From positions 45,053 through 63,838 of the forward strand of contig CAJTPP010000001.1 of assembly GCA_910578235.1 (NCBI GenBank): 18,786 nt of DNA, written 5' to 3'. A model generated the notes under the pieces. It did not search any database. It was not told the DNA's origin and saw only the letters and a program-made list of their open reading frames with translations. The DNA is from an uncultured Clostridia bacterium. GTDB taxonomy: Bacteria > Bacillota > Clostridia > UBA1381. Position 1 is the first letter of the stretch. Every line of letters starts with the position of its first letter. Made by a program: the position numbers and the translations under genes. Below are positions 1 through 7,140 of this stretch, piece by piece.

Positions 1-84
1 GCGTAAAAAAAGTATGATATAGAAAGTTCATATTTTTAGCCTGCAGGTAAAAACATATATGTGGATTGTATTGAAGTAATATAA

Positions 85-115
85 AAAATACCATTCACAT
101 AGAAAATGGTATTTT
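85..115 (-). terminator. Rho-independent terminator of the tRNA pair
   Basis: An 11-bp inverted repeat (85-95 and 105-115, 9-nt loop) lies downstream of the two tRNAs when read on the minus strand. It is followed there by a T-run (TATTTTTTAT). The arms end in A/T tracts on both sides, so it could also act on the plus strand. Bases 1-84 hold nothing I can recognise. Confidence 0.75.
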
Positions 116-173
116 GGGGTAGAGCAAATGATTTTCTGGTTAAAGAATTTCAGAGTTCAATTAATTATTTAAT

Positions 174-249
174 TGGTGGAGATAAGGGGATTCGAACCCC
201 TGACCTGTTACATGCGAAGCAACCGCTCTCCCAACTGAGCTATATCCCC
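174..249 (-). tRNA. tRNA-Ala (anticodon CGC)
   Basis: The minus strand folds into a complete 76-nt cloverleaf including an encoded CCA end. The acceptor stem is GGGGATA/TATCTCC, the D arm GCTC/GAGC, and the anticodon stem GTTGC/GTAAC around the loop TTCGCAT, which gives anticodon CGC (codon GCG). The T arm is AGGGG-TTCGAAT-CCCCT. Acceptor pair 3 is G:U, the G3:U70 identity element of alanine tRNAs, which supports the call independently of the anticodon. It is the second tRNA of a pair read after tRNA-Ser. Confidence 0.96.
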
Positions 250-256
250 GTATCAA

Positions 257-278
257 AACACCACATTATTGTGGTGTT
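257..278 (-). other. Hairpin between the two tRNAs
   Basis: A perfect 8-bp inverted repeat (257-264 and 271-278, AACACCAC/GTGGTGTT, 6-nt loop) fills the spacer between tRNA-Ser and tRNA-Ala. On the minus strand only four Ts follow it, so it may serve precursor processing rather than termination. I cannot tell which. Confidence 0.5.
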
Positions 279-281
279 AAT

Positions 282-369
282 TGGAGGAAAGGATGGGATT
301 CGAACCCACGGATGCTTTCACATCACAGCATTTCCAATGCTGCGCCTTCAACCACTCGGCCACCTCTCC
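282..369 (-). tRNA. tRNA-Ser (anticodon GGA)
   Basis: The minus strand gives an 88-nt class II cloverleaf with encoded CCA. The acceptor is GGAGAGG/CCTTTCC, the anticodon stem CAGCA/TGCTG around loop TTGGAAA gives anticodon GGA (codons UCC/UCU), and a long variable arm (GATG/CATC) is typical of serine tRNAs. The T arm is GTGGG-TTCGAAT-CCCAT. The discriminator base reads U, whereas G is the usual bacterial serine discriminator. It is the first gene of the tRNA pair, about 29 nt after the predicted transcription start. Confidence 0.95.
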
Positions 370-404
370 AAATACATTTATATTTAATCATATCAACAAA
401 TTTT

Positions 405-433
405 ATTATACCATATAACGTATAAAATGTCAA
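405..433 (-). promoter_or_regulatory. Sigma-A promoter of the tRNA pair
   Basis: On the minus strand a perfect -35 box TTGACA (428-433) is separated by 17 bp from a perfect -10 box TATAAT (405-410), with TGG just before the -10. It points at tRNA-Ser. A fully consensus promoter fits a highly expressed stable-RNA unit. Confidence 0.88.
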
Positions 434-465
434 TAAAAATTAATATGAAAACAATTATTAGAATA

Positions 466-496
466 AAAAACGGCGGATATGATATCCACCGTTTTT
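466..496 (-). terminator. Terminator after secF
   Basis: Directly after the secF stop codon the minus strand carries an inverted repeat (AAAACGG..GGATAT paired with ATATCC..CCGTTTT, one C/A mismatch). A run of Ts then follows. It separates the secDF operon from the tRNA promoter. Confidence 0.8.
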
Positions 497-504
497 ACAA
501 TTAT

Positions 505-1422
505 TTATTTTTTCTTTGATGCCTTTCGTTCTTGTGCGGCAGCAGCTTTAGCCTTCATATCAGATTCTCTCCATGCAGCCCAGAAAGTGCTTGCAATAAA
601 AATTGAAGTATATGCGCCGGCTAAAATACCTACGATAAGAGGCAGAGCGAAATCTTTTATAGTAGACACGCCAAGAATATATATGAGAAGTATTGTTATA
701 AGGGTTGTAATTGTTGAGTTAATAGTACGTCCCATTGTTTCAAAAACACTTCTGTTTACCATTTCCGAAATAGTCTCATTCTTTTTGCGTGTTTTTTGAT
801 TTTCACGAATTCTGTCAAAAATGACAATTGTATTGTTAATTGAATAACCGATTACAGTTAACATGGCTGCAATAAATGTTGTATTAAGCGGAATATTTGA
901 AACAGCATATACAGCCGCCATAATGAGAACATTTATTACAAGTCCGACAACAGCCATAACCGCGCTTCTCCATTCAAATCTGATCGCTATATAAACAAGG
1001 ATACAGATTATGGCCAACAGGGTATAAAGCAAAGCTTTTCTCTGTGTTTCCATACCAAAACTTGCGGACGCAGATGACTGAGAAATAAGATCTTCATCTG
1101 TCAGAGAATATTTTTCTTTAAGTGCGTTAAAAATTTCATTTTTAACATTCTCCTCAACAGGAGGAGTCTTTATGACGGCAATCTCATTTGAAGAACCTTT
1201 CTGAACTGTCGCTGATACTGTGTCGACAGTTTTTTCTTGAATAAGATCAGCAATTTCTTTATTATCAAATTCAGAGTGCATATTTACCTGCATTCTGACA
1301 CCGCCCATAAATTCAACGTCAAAGTTAAAGCCACCGTGAAGGACATACATAGCAATACCTATTAAAACGACCAGTGCGGGTATAATCATAAATTTCCATC
1401 TGTTTTTAGTTAAATCTTTCAT
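505..1422 (-). CDS. secF: Protein translocase subunit SecF
   Basis: This 305-aa membrane protein is the SecF half of the SecDF complex, which assists SecYEG and SecA in late protein export using the proton or sodium motive force. The sequence starts with one membrane helix (about residues 12-29), followed by the SecF-type motif VEFMGG and an extracytoplasmic P1 domain to about residue 125. Five more hydrophobic segments follow, and the tail is Lys-rich. The helix containing IGYSINNTIVIFDRIREN is the conserved SecF TM4 signature. The start overlaps the secD stop by 1 nt (TAATG) and is preceded by an AGGAGG-type site inside secD, so the two are translationally coupled. Length is normal for a Firmicutes SecF encoded apart from SecD. 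Confidence 0.96.
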   Translation of the reverse strand: MKDLTKNRWKFMIIPALVVLIGIAMYVLHGGFNFDVEFMGGVRMQVNMHSEFDNKEIADLIQEKTVDTVSATVQKGSSNEIAVIKTPPVEENVKNEIFNALKEKYSLTDEDLISQSSASASFGMETQRKALLYTLLAIICILVYIAIRFEWRSAVMAVVGLVINVLIMAAVYAVSNIPLNTTFIAAMLTVIGYSINNTIVIFDRIRENQKTRKKNETISEMVNRSVFETMGRTINSTITTLITILLIYILGVSTIKDFALPLIVGILAGAYTSIFIASTFWAAWRESDMKAKAAAAQERKASKKK

Positions 1423-2732
1423 TATTCTTCCGCACCTCCTTTTTTTGCTTTTGCATTATAAAACAGGCTTCTGTTTTCAATACCGATACCAACAAGCTGC
1501 TTTAAAAGGAACTTTGTTATAACGATAGCCGTAAACATACTTAGAATAACGCCGATACCAAGAGTGGTGGCGAATCCTGTTACAGCGCCTATACCCGAAA
1601 TATAAAGAACAACACATGTAATAATCGTTGTTATATTTGAGTCAAGGATAGCTGAAAAAGCCTTGTCAAAACCTGATGCTACAGACGCTTTTATAGTCTT
1701 GCCTATTCTCAGTTCTTCTTTAACGCGTTCAAATATAATACAGTCGGCATCTACCGCCATACCTATAGACAGGACAATACCAGCAATACCGGACAGGCTA
1801 AGATTTACATGGAAAATACCCATGGCAAGTCCAATAAGACCAACATAGATAAGCAATGAAATATCAGCAATAAGTCCCGGTATTCTGTACATGATAATCA
1901 TGAATAGCATGATAAGCAATATACCGATAGCAGCGGCTATAAGACTCATTTTTAAAGCCTCAGGACCAAGCTCAGCGCCGACAGTTTCCTTTGAAATAAC
2001 GCTTAGATCAAACGGAAGCTGACCTGATTTGATTTGGTTTGCAAGTGTTTCAGCTTCTTCTGTAGTGAAACTTCCTGAAATTACACATGAAGTGGAATTA
2101 ATTTCCTCACTTACTCTTGGAGATGAAAGTTCATTCTGATCCATTTGAATTGAGATATAATTTTTGTTTTCTCCTGAACGCGCTGCAGCGGCTTTGGTAG
2201 CATCTGCAAATTTCTGTTGAGATTCCGTGTTAAATTCAACCCTTACATATGGAATTGAAGGACCGTTCTGTTCAACAGGACCGTACTCATATGCCGCGTC
2301 CTTAATATCTGTTGCTCCGTCAAGAACAACATTGCCGTCCGCATCGTTAAATGTCAGTTTTGCGACATTTCCGAGAAGCTCGGCTGCTTCATCTGTGTTT
2401 GTTACTGATGGGATTTCAACGGTGATTTTACCGCCCTCTCCCTGAGATATACGCGCTTCTGTATATCCCGCGCTAGTCATACGAGCCTGGAATATTGATT
2501 CAACAGACTTCATCTGATCATCTGTCGGTGCATCTGTATTAGCCTGGAATGATATAACTGAACCTCCGGCAATATCAATGCCCTTTCTTATACCCTTTTC
2601 TTCATCGAACATACCGCCGTATGAAAAACTTGCGATATTGAAGCCGTAAAAAGCCACAATATTAAGGAGTACAGCGAGTATTACAATGAAAGAAAGAGTA
2701 AGTATGCTCTTTTTTTTCATTTGCGTTTCCAT
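1422..2732 (-). CDS. secD: Protein translocase subunit SecD
   Basis: This 436-aa RND-fold membrane protein is the partner of SecF in the accessory translocase complex at the cytoplasmic membrane. The N-terminal helix (residues about 8-28) is followed by the SecD signature GIDIAGGSVISFQ, a long extracytoplasmic region (about 45-255) and five C-terminal helices. These include the conserved IGMAVDADCIIFERVKEE segment, whose Asp is typical of SecD TM4. The start is uncertain. The first ATG has an AAAGGA only 1 nt upstream, while the ATG four codons later (MKKKS) sits 13 nt from the same AGG. Neither spacing is ideal, and the protein is otherwise unaffected. It is first in the operon with secF and has its own promoter. 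Confidence 0.96.
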   Translation of the reverse strand: METQMKKKSILTLSFIVILAVLLNIVAFYGFNIASFSYGGMFDEEKGIRKGIDIAGGSVISFQANTDAPTDDQMKSVESIFQARMTSAGYTEARISQGEGGKITVEIPSVTNTDEAAELLGNVAKLTFNDADGNVVLDGATDIKDAAYEYGPVEQNGPSIPYVRVEFNTESQQKFADATKAAAARSGENKNYISIQMDQNELSSPRVSEEINSTSCVISGSFTTEEAETLANQIKSGQLPFDLSVISKETVGAELGPEALKMSLIAAAIGILLIMLFMIIMYRIPGLIADISLLIYVGLIGLAMGIFHVNLSLSGIAGIVLSIGMAVDADCIIFERVKEELRIGKTIKASVASGFDKAFSAILDSNITTIITCVVLYISGIGAVTGFATTLGIGVILSMFTAIVITKFLLKQLVGIGIENRSLFYNAKAKKGGAEE

Positions 2733-2794
2733 TCCTTTCTTTGTTAGGATTTTTAATTGCTCATTAAAAACCCAGTATAAAATAGCATGAAGTT

Positions 2795-2823
2795 ATTATA
2801 CAACTATATTCTGCGTTCGTCAA
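2795..2823 (-). promoter_or_regulatory. Promoter of secD-secF
   Basis: On the minus strand TTGACG (2818-2823) and TATAAT (2795-2800) are separated by exactly 17 bp. The pair lies 63 nt or more upstream of the secD start and points into secD. Confidence 0.82.
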
Positions 2824-2833
2824 CAATATTTTT

Positions 2834-2866
2834 ATTACTATAGTGTGACAAAAGTGTTACAGTAAT
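2834..2866. promoter_or_regulatory. Inverted repeat between divergent secD and rnr promoters
   Basis: TGTGACA (2844-2850) and TGTTACA (2855-2861) form a 7-4-7 palindrome with one mismatch. It is flanked by ATTAC (2834-2838) and GTAAT (2862-2866), which are also complementary but offset by five bases. It lies just upstream of the secDF -35 box. It resembles an operator of the CRP/FNR or similar dimeric-regulator type, but matches no consensus well enough for me to name one. Confidence 0.35.
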
Positions 2867-2940
2867 ATTTTGCGTGCTTTTTCTTTTTTTATGAAAATAT
2901 AATTATTAGTTAATAATAATACAGTACGGATAAATTTATC

Positions 2941-2968
2941 TTGACATATTATATATTTGTTATACAAT
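2941..2968 (+). promoter_or_regulatory. Promoter of rnr
   Basis: TTGACA (2941-2946) and TACAAT (2963-2968) are 16 bp apart. The predicted start lies about 25 nt before the rnr ATG, which has AGGAG (2988-2992) 6 nt upstream. Confidence 0.78.
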
Positions 2969-2998
2969 AATATGTGAATTTGCAATTAGGAGAAAATT

Positions 2999-5248
2999 AT
3001 GGAACGAAAAGAAAAAATATTAGCATATATTAATTCAAAGGAATATATACCGCTTAAGTCTGATGAGCTTATAACGGTACTTGACGTGCCTGTTGAGGAC
3101 AAAAGCCTTTTTATCTATCTTCTTGACGAGCTTTGCCGAGAAGGAAAAATATATATTACAAAAAAGGGACGGTATATGTCTGTTGGCGCAGAAGGAGCTC
3201 TTGCTGCGGGACGGCTTTCCTGCAATGCCAAAGGTTTTTTTGGATTTGTGATTTGTGATGATCCTGACGAGGAGGATATTTTTATTTCAGGCGATGGTAT
3301 GATGACAGCGCTCAACAATGATAAGGTTCTCGTCAGAATAGATATGGAAAAGAATAAATCAAATCATCGTCAGGGGCATATTGTTAAAGTGCTCGAGAGA
3401 CGCAATAAAATTATAGTCGGAGTCATATATAAGGAAAAAAACGGATATATGTGTGTACGTCCCGACAACCGCCAGATTTATACTAAAATTTTCGTGCCGC
3501 GGGAGTTTTCCTCGGAAGCTCAGATTGGCGACAGAGTCGCTGTATGTATTACCGAATATTGTGATAATGGTAATGTTATCGGAGAAGTTGTTAGCATACT
3601 GGGCGATAAAGATTCCTTGAAGAGTTGTATAGAGGGAATTATAATAAGTAATGATATAAAGCAGGAATTTGACAAAGATACTTTATTGGAATCTGAGCAT
3701 ATATCGCAAACAGTCAGCGAAGAACAAATAGACGGAAGAGAAGATCTGCGGGATATGCTTATTTTCACTATTGACGGAGATGACGCGAGAGATTTTGATG
3801 ATGCTGTATCACTTAATCTTGACGATAACGGAAGTTATCATCTTGGGGTTCATATTGCGGATGTGTCAGAATATGTAACCGATGGTTCCGCGCTTGAACG
3901 GGAAGCCTATGAGCGTGCGACAAGCGTATATCTGGCGGACCGTGTTATTCCGATGCTGCCGCAAAGTCTTTCAAACGGTATTTGCAGCTTAAATCCGAAT
4001 GTGGACAGGCTTACGCTTTCTGTATTTATGGAAATAACGGGTAATGGCACTGTTGTCAGTCATAGAATTTGTAAATCAGTTATATGTTCTAAAGAACGTA
4101 TGACATATAACAATGTAAACCTTATGCTTGAAGATAATGATGATGTCTTGTGTGATAAGTACAGTCATCTGCTGCCCACGCTTAAACTGATGGAAGCACT
4201 GGCGAAAATTCTTAATGGTAAGCGCGCAAAACGCGGTGCAATACAATTTGATTTTCCCGAAAGCAAAATAAAGGTGAACGAAGAGGGAGAACCTATTGAG
4301 ATATCTAAAGAAATTCGCGGCGTGTCAAATAAAATGATTGAGGAATTTATGCTTGCGGCAAACGAGACAGTAGCGGAATATGCTTTCTGGTCTGAAATCC
4401 CGTTTATTTTCAGAAATCACGAGCCCCCGTCTCTTGAGAAAATAACGGCTTTTAATGATTTTCTGCGTCATTTTGGACTGTCATTTAAAGGGAAAATAGA
4501 TCGTGATAATCCTGTTCATCCAAAGACGTTGCAGCAGGTACTTGATCATGTTGCCGGGACGTCCGAAGAGCGAATTGTTTCATATAACATGCTTCATTCA
4601 CTTATGAAAGCAAAATACAGCGAAGAAAATCTCGGACATTTTGGACTTGCGGCAAAATATTACTGTCATTTTACATCTCCTATAAGAAGATATCCCGATC
4701 TTGCTATTCACAGGATTTTAAAAGCTTTTATTGATGGAAATCTTGAACGCGGAAGGATTGATTATTTAAAATCATATGTGAGCGCGGCAGCCAGACACGC
4801 AAGTGATTGTGAAGCGAACGCGGAACATTCGGAGCGTGATGTGGATGATCTTATGAAGACTGCATATATGAGCAGTTTTATAGGTCAAACATTTGAAGCT
4901 AAAGTGGCGAATGTGACTAATTTCGGAATGTTCGTCGAATTGGATAATACAGTTGAGGGACTTGTCAGAGTAGAAAATATGACAGACGATTATTACGAAT
5001 ACAATGAAACTACAAACGCTCTGGTTGGAAGAAGGAAAAAGCGGTCGTATACAACCGGAGACTCGGTCAAGGTTGTATTGGCCAATACAGACATTCTGCT
5101 TCGGCAGATTGATTTTGTTCTTGAAAAAGACAGCAGCGGAAAACTTCTGAAAAGCTTTGAAAAGAAGACTCGTAAGGAATTGAGTCATGAAACAAAAAAA
5201 GTAAAGACTAAAAAACAATCAAAATACAAAAGGAAGAAAAAACAATAA
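2999..5248 (+). CDS. rnr: Ribonuclease R
   Basis: This 749-aa RNase II/RNB-family 3'-5' exoribonuclease degrades structured RNA and takes part in RNA quality control in the cytoplasm. From the N-terminus there is a winged-helix-like segment (about 1-60), two cold-shock/OB-like regions (about 65-210), and the catalytic RNB domain (about 250-580). The RNB domain holds the metal-binding signature DARDFDDAV near residue 262 and the second signature HFTSPIRRYPDL near residue 557. An S1 domain (about 630-715, starting FEAKVANVTNFGMFVEL) precedes a strongly Lys-rich tail, as expected for RNase R rather than RNase II. Length is normal. The ATG with AGGAG at 6 nt spacing is convincing. Its stop overlaps the next start by 1 nt, making a two-gene operon. 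In many Firmicutes rnr sits with secG and smpB instead. That linkage is not seen here. Confidence 0.96.
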   Translation: MERKEKILAYINSKEYIPLKSDELITVLDVPVEDKSLFIYLLDELCREGKIYITKKGRYMSVGAEGALAAGRLSCNAKGFFGFVICDDPDEEDIFISGDGMMTALNNDKVLVRIDMEKNKSNHRQGHIVKVLERRNKIIVGVIYKEKNGYMCVRPDNRQIYTKIFVPREFSSEAQIGDRVAVCITEYCDNGNVIGEVVSILGDKDSLKSCIEGIIISNDIKQEFDKDTLLESEHISQTVSEEQIDGREDLRDMLIFTIDGDDARDFDDAVSLNLDDNGSYHLGVHIADVSEYVTDGSALEREAYERATSVYLADRVIPMLPQSLSNGICSLNPNVDRLTLSVFMEITGNGTVVSHRICKSVICSKERMTYNNVNLMLEDNDDVLCDKYSHLLPTLKLMEALAKILNGKRAKRGAIQFDFPESKIKVNEEGEPIEISKEIRGVSNKMIEEFMLAANETVAEYAFWSEIPFIFRNHEPPSLEKITAFNDFLRHFGLSFKGKIDRDNPVHPKTLQQVLDHVAGTSEERIVSYNMLHSLMKAKYSEENLGHFGLAAKYYCHFTSPIRRYPDLAIHRILKAFIDGNLERGRIDYLKSYVSAAARHASDCEANAEHSERDVDDLMKTAYMSSFIGQTFEAKVANVTNFGMFVELDNTVEGLVRVENMTDDYYEYNETTNALVGRRKKRSYTTGDSVKVVLANTDILLRQIDFVLEKDSSGKLLKSFEKKTRKELSHETKKVKTKKQSKYKRKKKQ

Positions 5249-6381
5249 TGGAAAAGTTTGAAATAATTATTACAACGCTGTTTGGACTTGAATCAGTTAC
5301 GGTGCGAGAAGTCAGACGCATGGGATATGAAACATCAAGCGTTGAGGATGGACGCGTAACCTTTTTAGGTGATATGGAAGCGGTGTTTAAAGCTAATTTA
5401 TGGATAAGAACAGGAGAGCGGGTGCTGATAAAAGTTGCTGAATTTACCGCTGTTACATTTGAGGAACTGTTTGAACAGACCAAATCGGTAAAATGGCATC
5501 ACTGGATAGGCAAAGATGACGCGTTTCCGGTAAAGGGATATTCACTGAAATCAATACTCGCAAGCGTGCGGGACTGTCAAGCAATAATAAAAAAAGCTAT
5601 AGCGGAATCTTTGTCAGAAAAACATAGAATATCGTGGTTTGAAGAAACGGGCGCAGTGTATCAAATACAGTTTTCATTGTTAAAGGATAAGGTAACTCTT
5701 ATGATTGACACTTCGGGAGAAGGACTTCATAAAAGAGGTTACAGGCGTGTATCAAACGCGGCGCCATTGAAGGAAACTCTTGCGGCCGCTATGGTTGAAC
5801 TAAGTCCCTGGAAATATGAGTATCCATTGTGTGATCCGTTTTGCGGTAGCGGCACAATACCTATCGAAGCCGCAATGATAAAGAGAAATATTGCTCCCGG
5901 ACTTTGGAGAAGTTTTGCGTTTGAGCGCTTTTCACAGACGGATATGAGGATGTGGAATATGATAAAAGAAGAAGCAGAAGCTTCGGAAAAGAATATTGCT
6001 CTTGACATTTGCGCGTGTGATATAGATGCGGACACTGTGGAAATTGCACGCTGCAATGCTGACAATGCGGGAGTGGGAGCGTTTGTAAAGCCGTTTCAGG
6101 GAGATGCAAGAAAAATAATGACTGCTAAATCTTACGGAACTGTGATATGTAATCCTCCGTACGGAGAAAGACTTGGCGAGATTAAGGAATGTGAACGGTT
6201 ATACAGAGAAATAGGATTAAATTTCCAAAAATGGGATAAGTGGTCTTACTATATTATTACATCAAATGAAAATTTTGAAAAATGTTTTGGAAAGAAAGCC
6301 AATAAGAAGCGAAAACTTTATAATGGCATGATAAAATGTAATTTATATCAGTTTTTCGGAGAAAGACCTCCGAAAATTTAA
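5248..6381 (+). CDS. THUMP-domain class I SAM-dependent RNA methyltransferase (RlmL/YpsC family)
   Basis: This 377-aa protein is likely a 23S rRNA guanine-N2 methyltransferase of the RlmL/YpsC family that uses S-adenosylmethionine. The N-terminal part (about 1-165) matches the ferredoxin-like plus THUMP RNA-binding module (starting IITTLFGLESVTVREVRRMG). The methyltransferase domain follows, with the SAM-binding motif DPFCGSGTIPIEAA near residue 196, an acidic motif CDIDADTVEIARCNADNAG, and the catalytic NPPYGERL near residue 302. NPPY is the signature of amino-group (base N) methylation. The start codon overlaps the rnr stop (TAATG), so it is co-translated with RNase R, which links two RNA-maintenance functions. 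The exact target nucleotide cannot be read from sequence. Confidence 0.92.
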   Translation: MEKFEIIITTLFGLESVTVREVRRMGYETSSVEDGRVTFLGDMEAVFKANLWIRTGERVLIKVAEFTAVTFEELFEQTKSVKWHHWIGKDDAFPVKGYSLKSILASVRDCQAIIKKAIAESLSEKHRISWFEETGAVYQIQFSLLKDKVTLMIDTSGEGLHKRGYRRVSNAAPLKETLAAAMVELSPWKYEYPLCDPFCGSGTIPIEAAMIKRNIAPGLWRSFAFERFSQTDMRMWNMIKEEAEASEKNIALDICACDIDADTVEIARCNADNAGVGAFVKPFQGDARKIMTAKSYGTVICNPPYGERLGEIKECERLYREIGLNFQKWDKWSYYIITSNENFEKCFGKKANKKRKLYNGMIKCNLYQFFGERPPKI

Positions 6382-6421
6382 ATAATAGAGGCATATCGTG
6401 GTTGGATATGCCTCTATTATT
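6381..6421 (+). terminator. Terminator after the rnr-methyltransferase operon
   Basis: A perfect 17-bp inverted repeat (6381-6397 and 6405-6421, 7-nt loop GTGGTTG) begins at the last base of the stop codon and ends in TTATTTTG. It insulates the hydrogenase island from the operon before it. Confidence 0.9.
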
Positions 6422-6503
6422 TTGTAGGGAATAATAACCAAAAAATCCATTAAAAATTTTCCATTCTAATTCGACAAAAATTTAAGATATTTTGTAGCCA
6501 AAA

Positions 6504-6545
6504 TATAATATATATGTTATAATGAAAATAATCGATAAATAATCG
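6504..6545 (+). promoter_or_regulatory. Promoter region of hydCBA
   Basis: TATAAT (6518-6523) is preceded by TG at the right distance (6515-6516) and so forms an extended -10. A second TATAAT lies 14 bp upstream (6504-6509). No good -35 box is present for either; TTGTAG (6492-6497) is 20 bp away. The direct repeat ATAATCG (6528-6534 and 6539-6545, 11-bp period) covers the predicted start site and could be an operator. No clear Rex box (TTGTTAA-N4-TTAACAA type) was found. Confidence 0.65.
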
Positions 6546-6547
6546 TA

Positions 6548-6612
6548 TAGTTTCAGAGATTTATATCTGTGCAGAGTTTATCGGCTATTGCCGGATATGA
6601 CTGTTGAAACTA
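6548..6612 (+). ncRNA. Candidate structured leader upstream of hydC
   Basis: TAGTTTCA (6548-6555) pairs perfectly with TGAAACTA (6605-6612), with one further G:U pair inside. Inside are a weak AGAT/ATCT hairpin (6557-6568) and a stronger one in which CAG (6572-6574) pairs with CTG (6601-6603) and CGGC-TATT-GCCG (6582-6593) forms the tip. This gives a three-way-junction shape ending 10 nt before the hydC Shine-Dalgarno. I do not recognise it as a known riboswitch class. The pairing was found by eye. Confidence 0.4.
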
Positions 6613-6634
6613 ATTAATGAACGGAGGTTATGCA

Positions 6635-7129
6635 ATGTCTGAAAAGAAAAAAACTGTTCCATTTACCGGAACAAAGGAGCAGGAAGATGCTTTGTTAAAA
6701 GTAATTACCGAGCTGAAAGACGAACAGGGCGCTCTTATGCCTATTCTTCAGAGGGCGCAGGACATTTACGGCTATCTTCCTATTGAGGTTCAAAAGAGAA
6801 TTTCTGACGAAACAGGAATACCTCTTGAAAAAATTTATGGTGTTGTGACGTTTTACTCACAATTTAGCTTGAACCCAAAGGGAAAATACCGTATTTCGGT
6901 ATGTCTGGGAACAGCATGTTATGTAAAAGGATCGGGTGATATCTATAACGCACTGATGGAAAAACTGGGAATTGTAGGCGGAGAATGTACTCCTGACGGA
7001 AAATTTTCTTTAGACGCCTGCCGGTGCGTGGGAGCATGCGGTCTGGCTCCCGTTATGATGGTCAATGACGAGGTGTACGGCAGACTGACAGTTGATGATA
7101 TCGACGATATTCTGGCAAAGTATGAATAA
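6635..7129 (+). CDS. hydC: NADH-linked [FeFe] hydrogenase, NuoE-like subunit (HydC)
   Basis: This 164-aa cytoplasmic subunit carries a thioredoxin-like [2Fe-2S] cluster, homologous to NuoE (24 kDa subunit of complex I). In the trimeric hydrogenase it serves electron transfer next to the NADH-binding subunit. Cluster ligands are visible as C90-x4-C95 and C131-x3-C135. The N-terminal third is helical, as usual in NuoE-like proteins. I choose the ATG at 6635 because GGAGG (6623-6627) lies 7 nt upstream. The in-frame ATG at 6617 lies before that site and has none of its own. It is the first gene of hydC-hydB-hydA, with only 11 nt to hydB. The order C-B-A and the size match trimeric HydABC enzymes such as that of Thermotoga maritima. 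Confidence 0.94.
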   Translation: MSEKKKTVPFTGTKEQEDALLKVITELKDEQGALMPILQRAQDIYGYLPIEVQKRISDETGIPLEKIYGVVTFYSQFSLNPKGKYRISVCLGTACYVKGSGDIYNALMEKLGIVGGECTPDGKFSLDACRCVGACGLAPVMMVNDEVYGRLTVDDIDDILAKYE

Positions 7130-7140
7130 GGAGGAGTTGT

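Noticed and set aside
106..387. Plus-strand open frame of 93 aa
   Set aside because: It reads across the antisense of both tRNA genes (GIRTPDLLHAKQPLSQLSY is the familiar false translation of a tRNA) and has no ribosome site.
479..799. Plus-strand open frame of 106 aa antisense to secF
   Set aside because: It lies entirely opposite the secF coding region and terminator, and has no family resemblance.
4772..5218. Minus-strand open frame of 148 aa opposite the rnr 3' end
   Set aside because: It is a shadow of rnr, whose S1 domain and Lys-rich tail read clearly in the plus frame; no ribosome site or recognisable product.
6422..6530. Rex-binding palindrome upstream of hydC
   Set aside because: I looked for TTGTTAA-N4-TTAACAA-like sequence because NADH-linked hydrogenases are often Rex targets. 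Only scattered half-site-like TTGTAG or TTCGACA fragments were found.
6617..6634. Upstream ATG of hydC adding six residues
   Set aside because: The added codons contain the GGAGG site that serves the ATG at 6635; nothing suitable precedes 6617.
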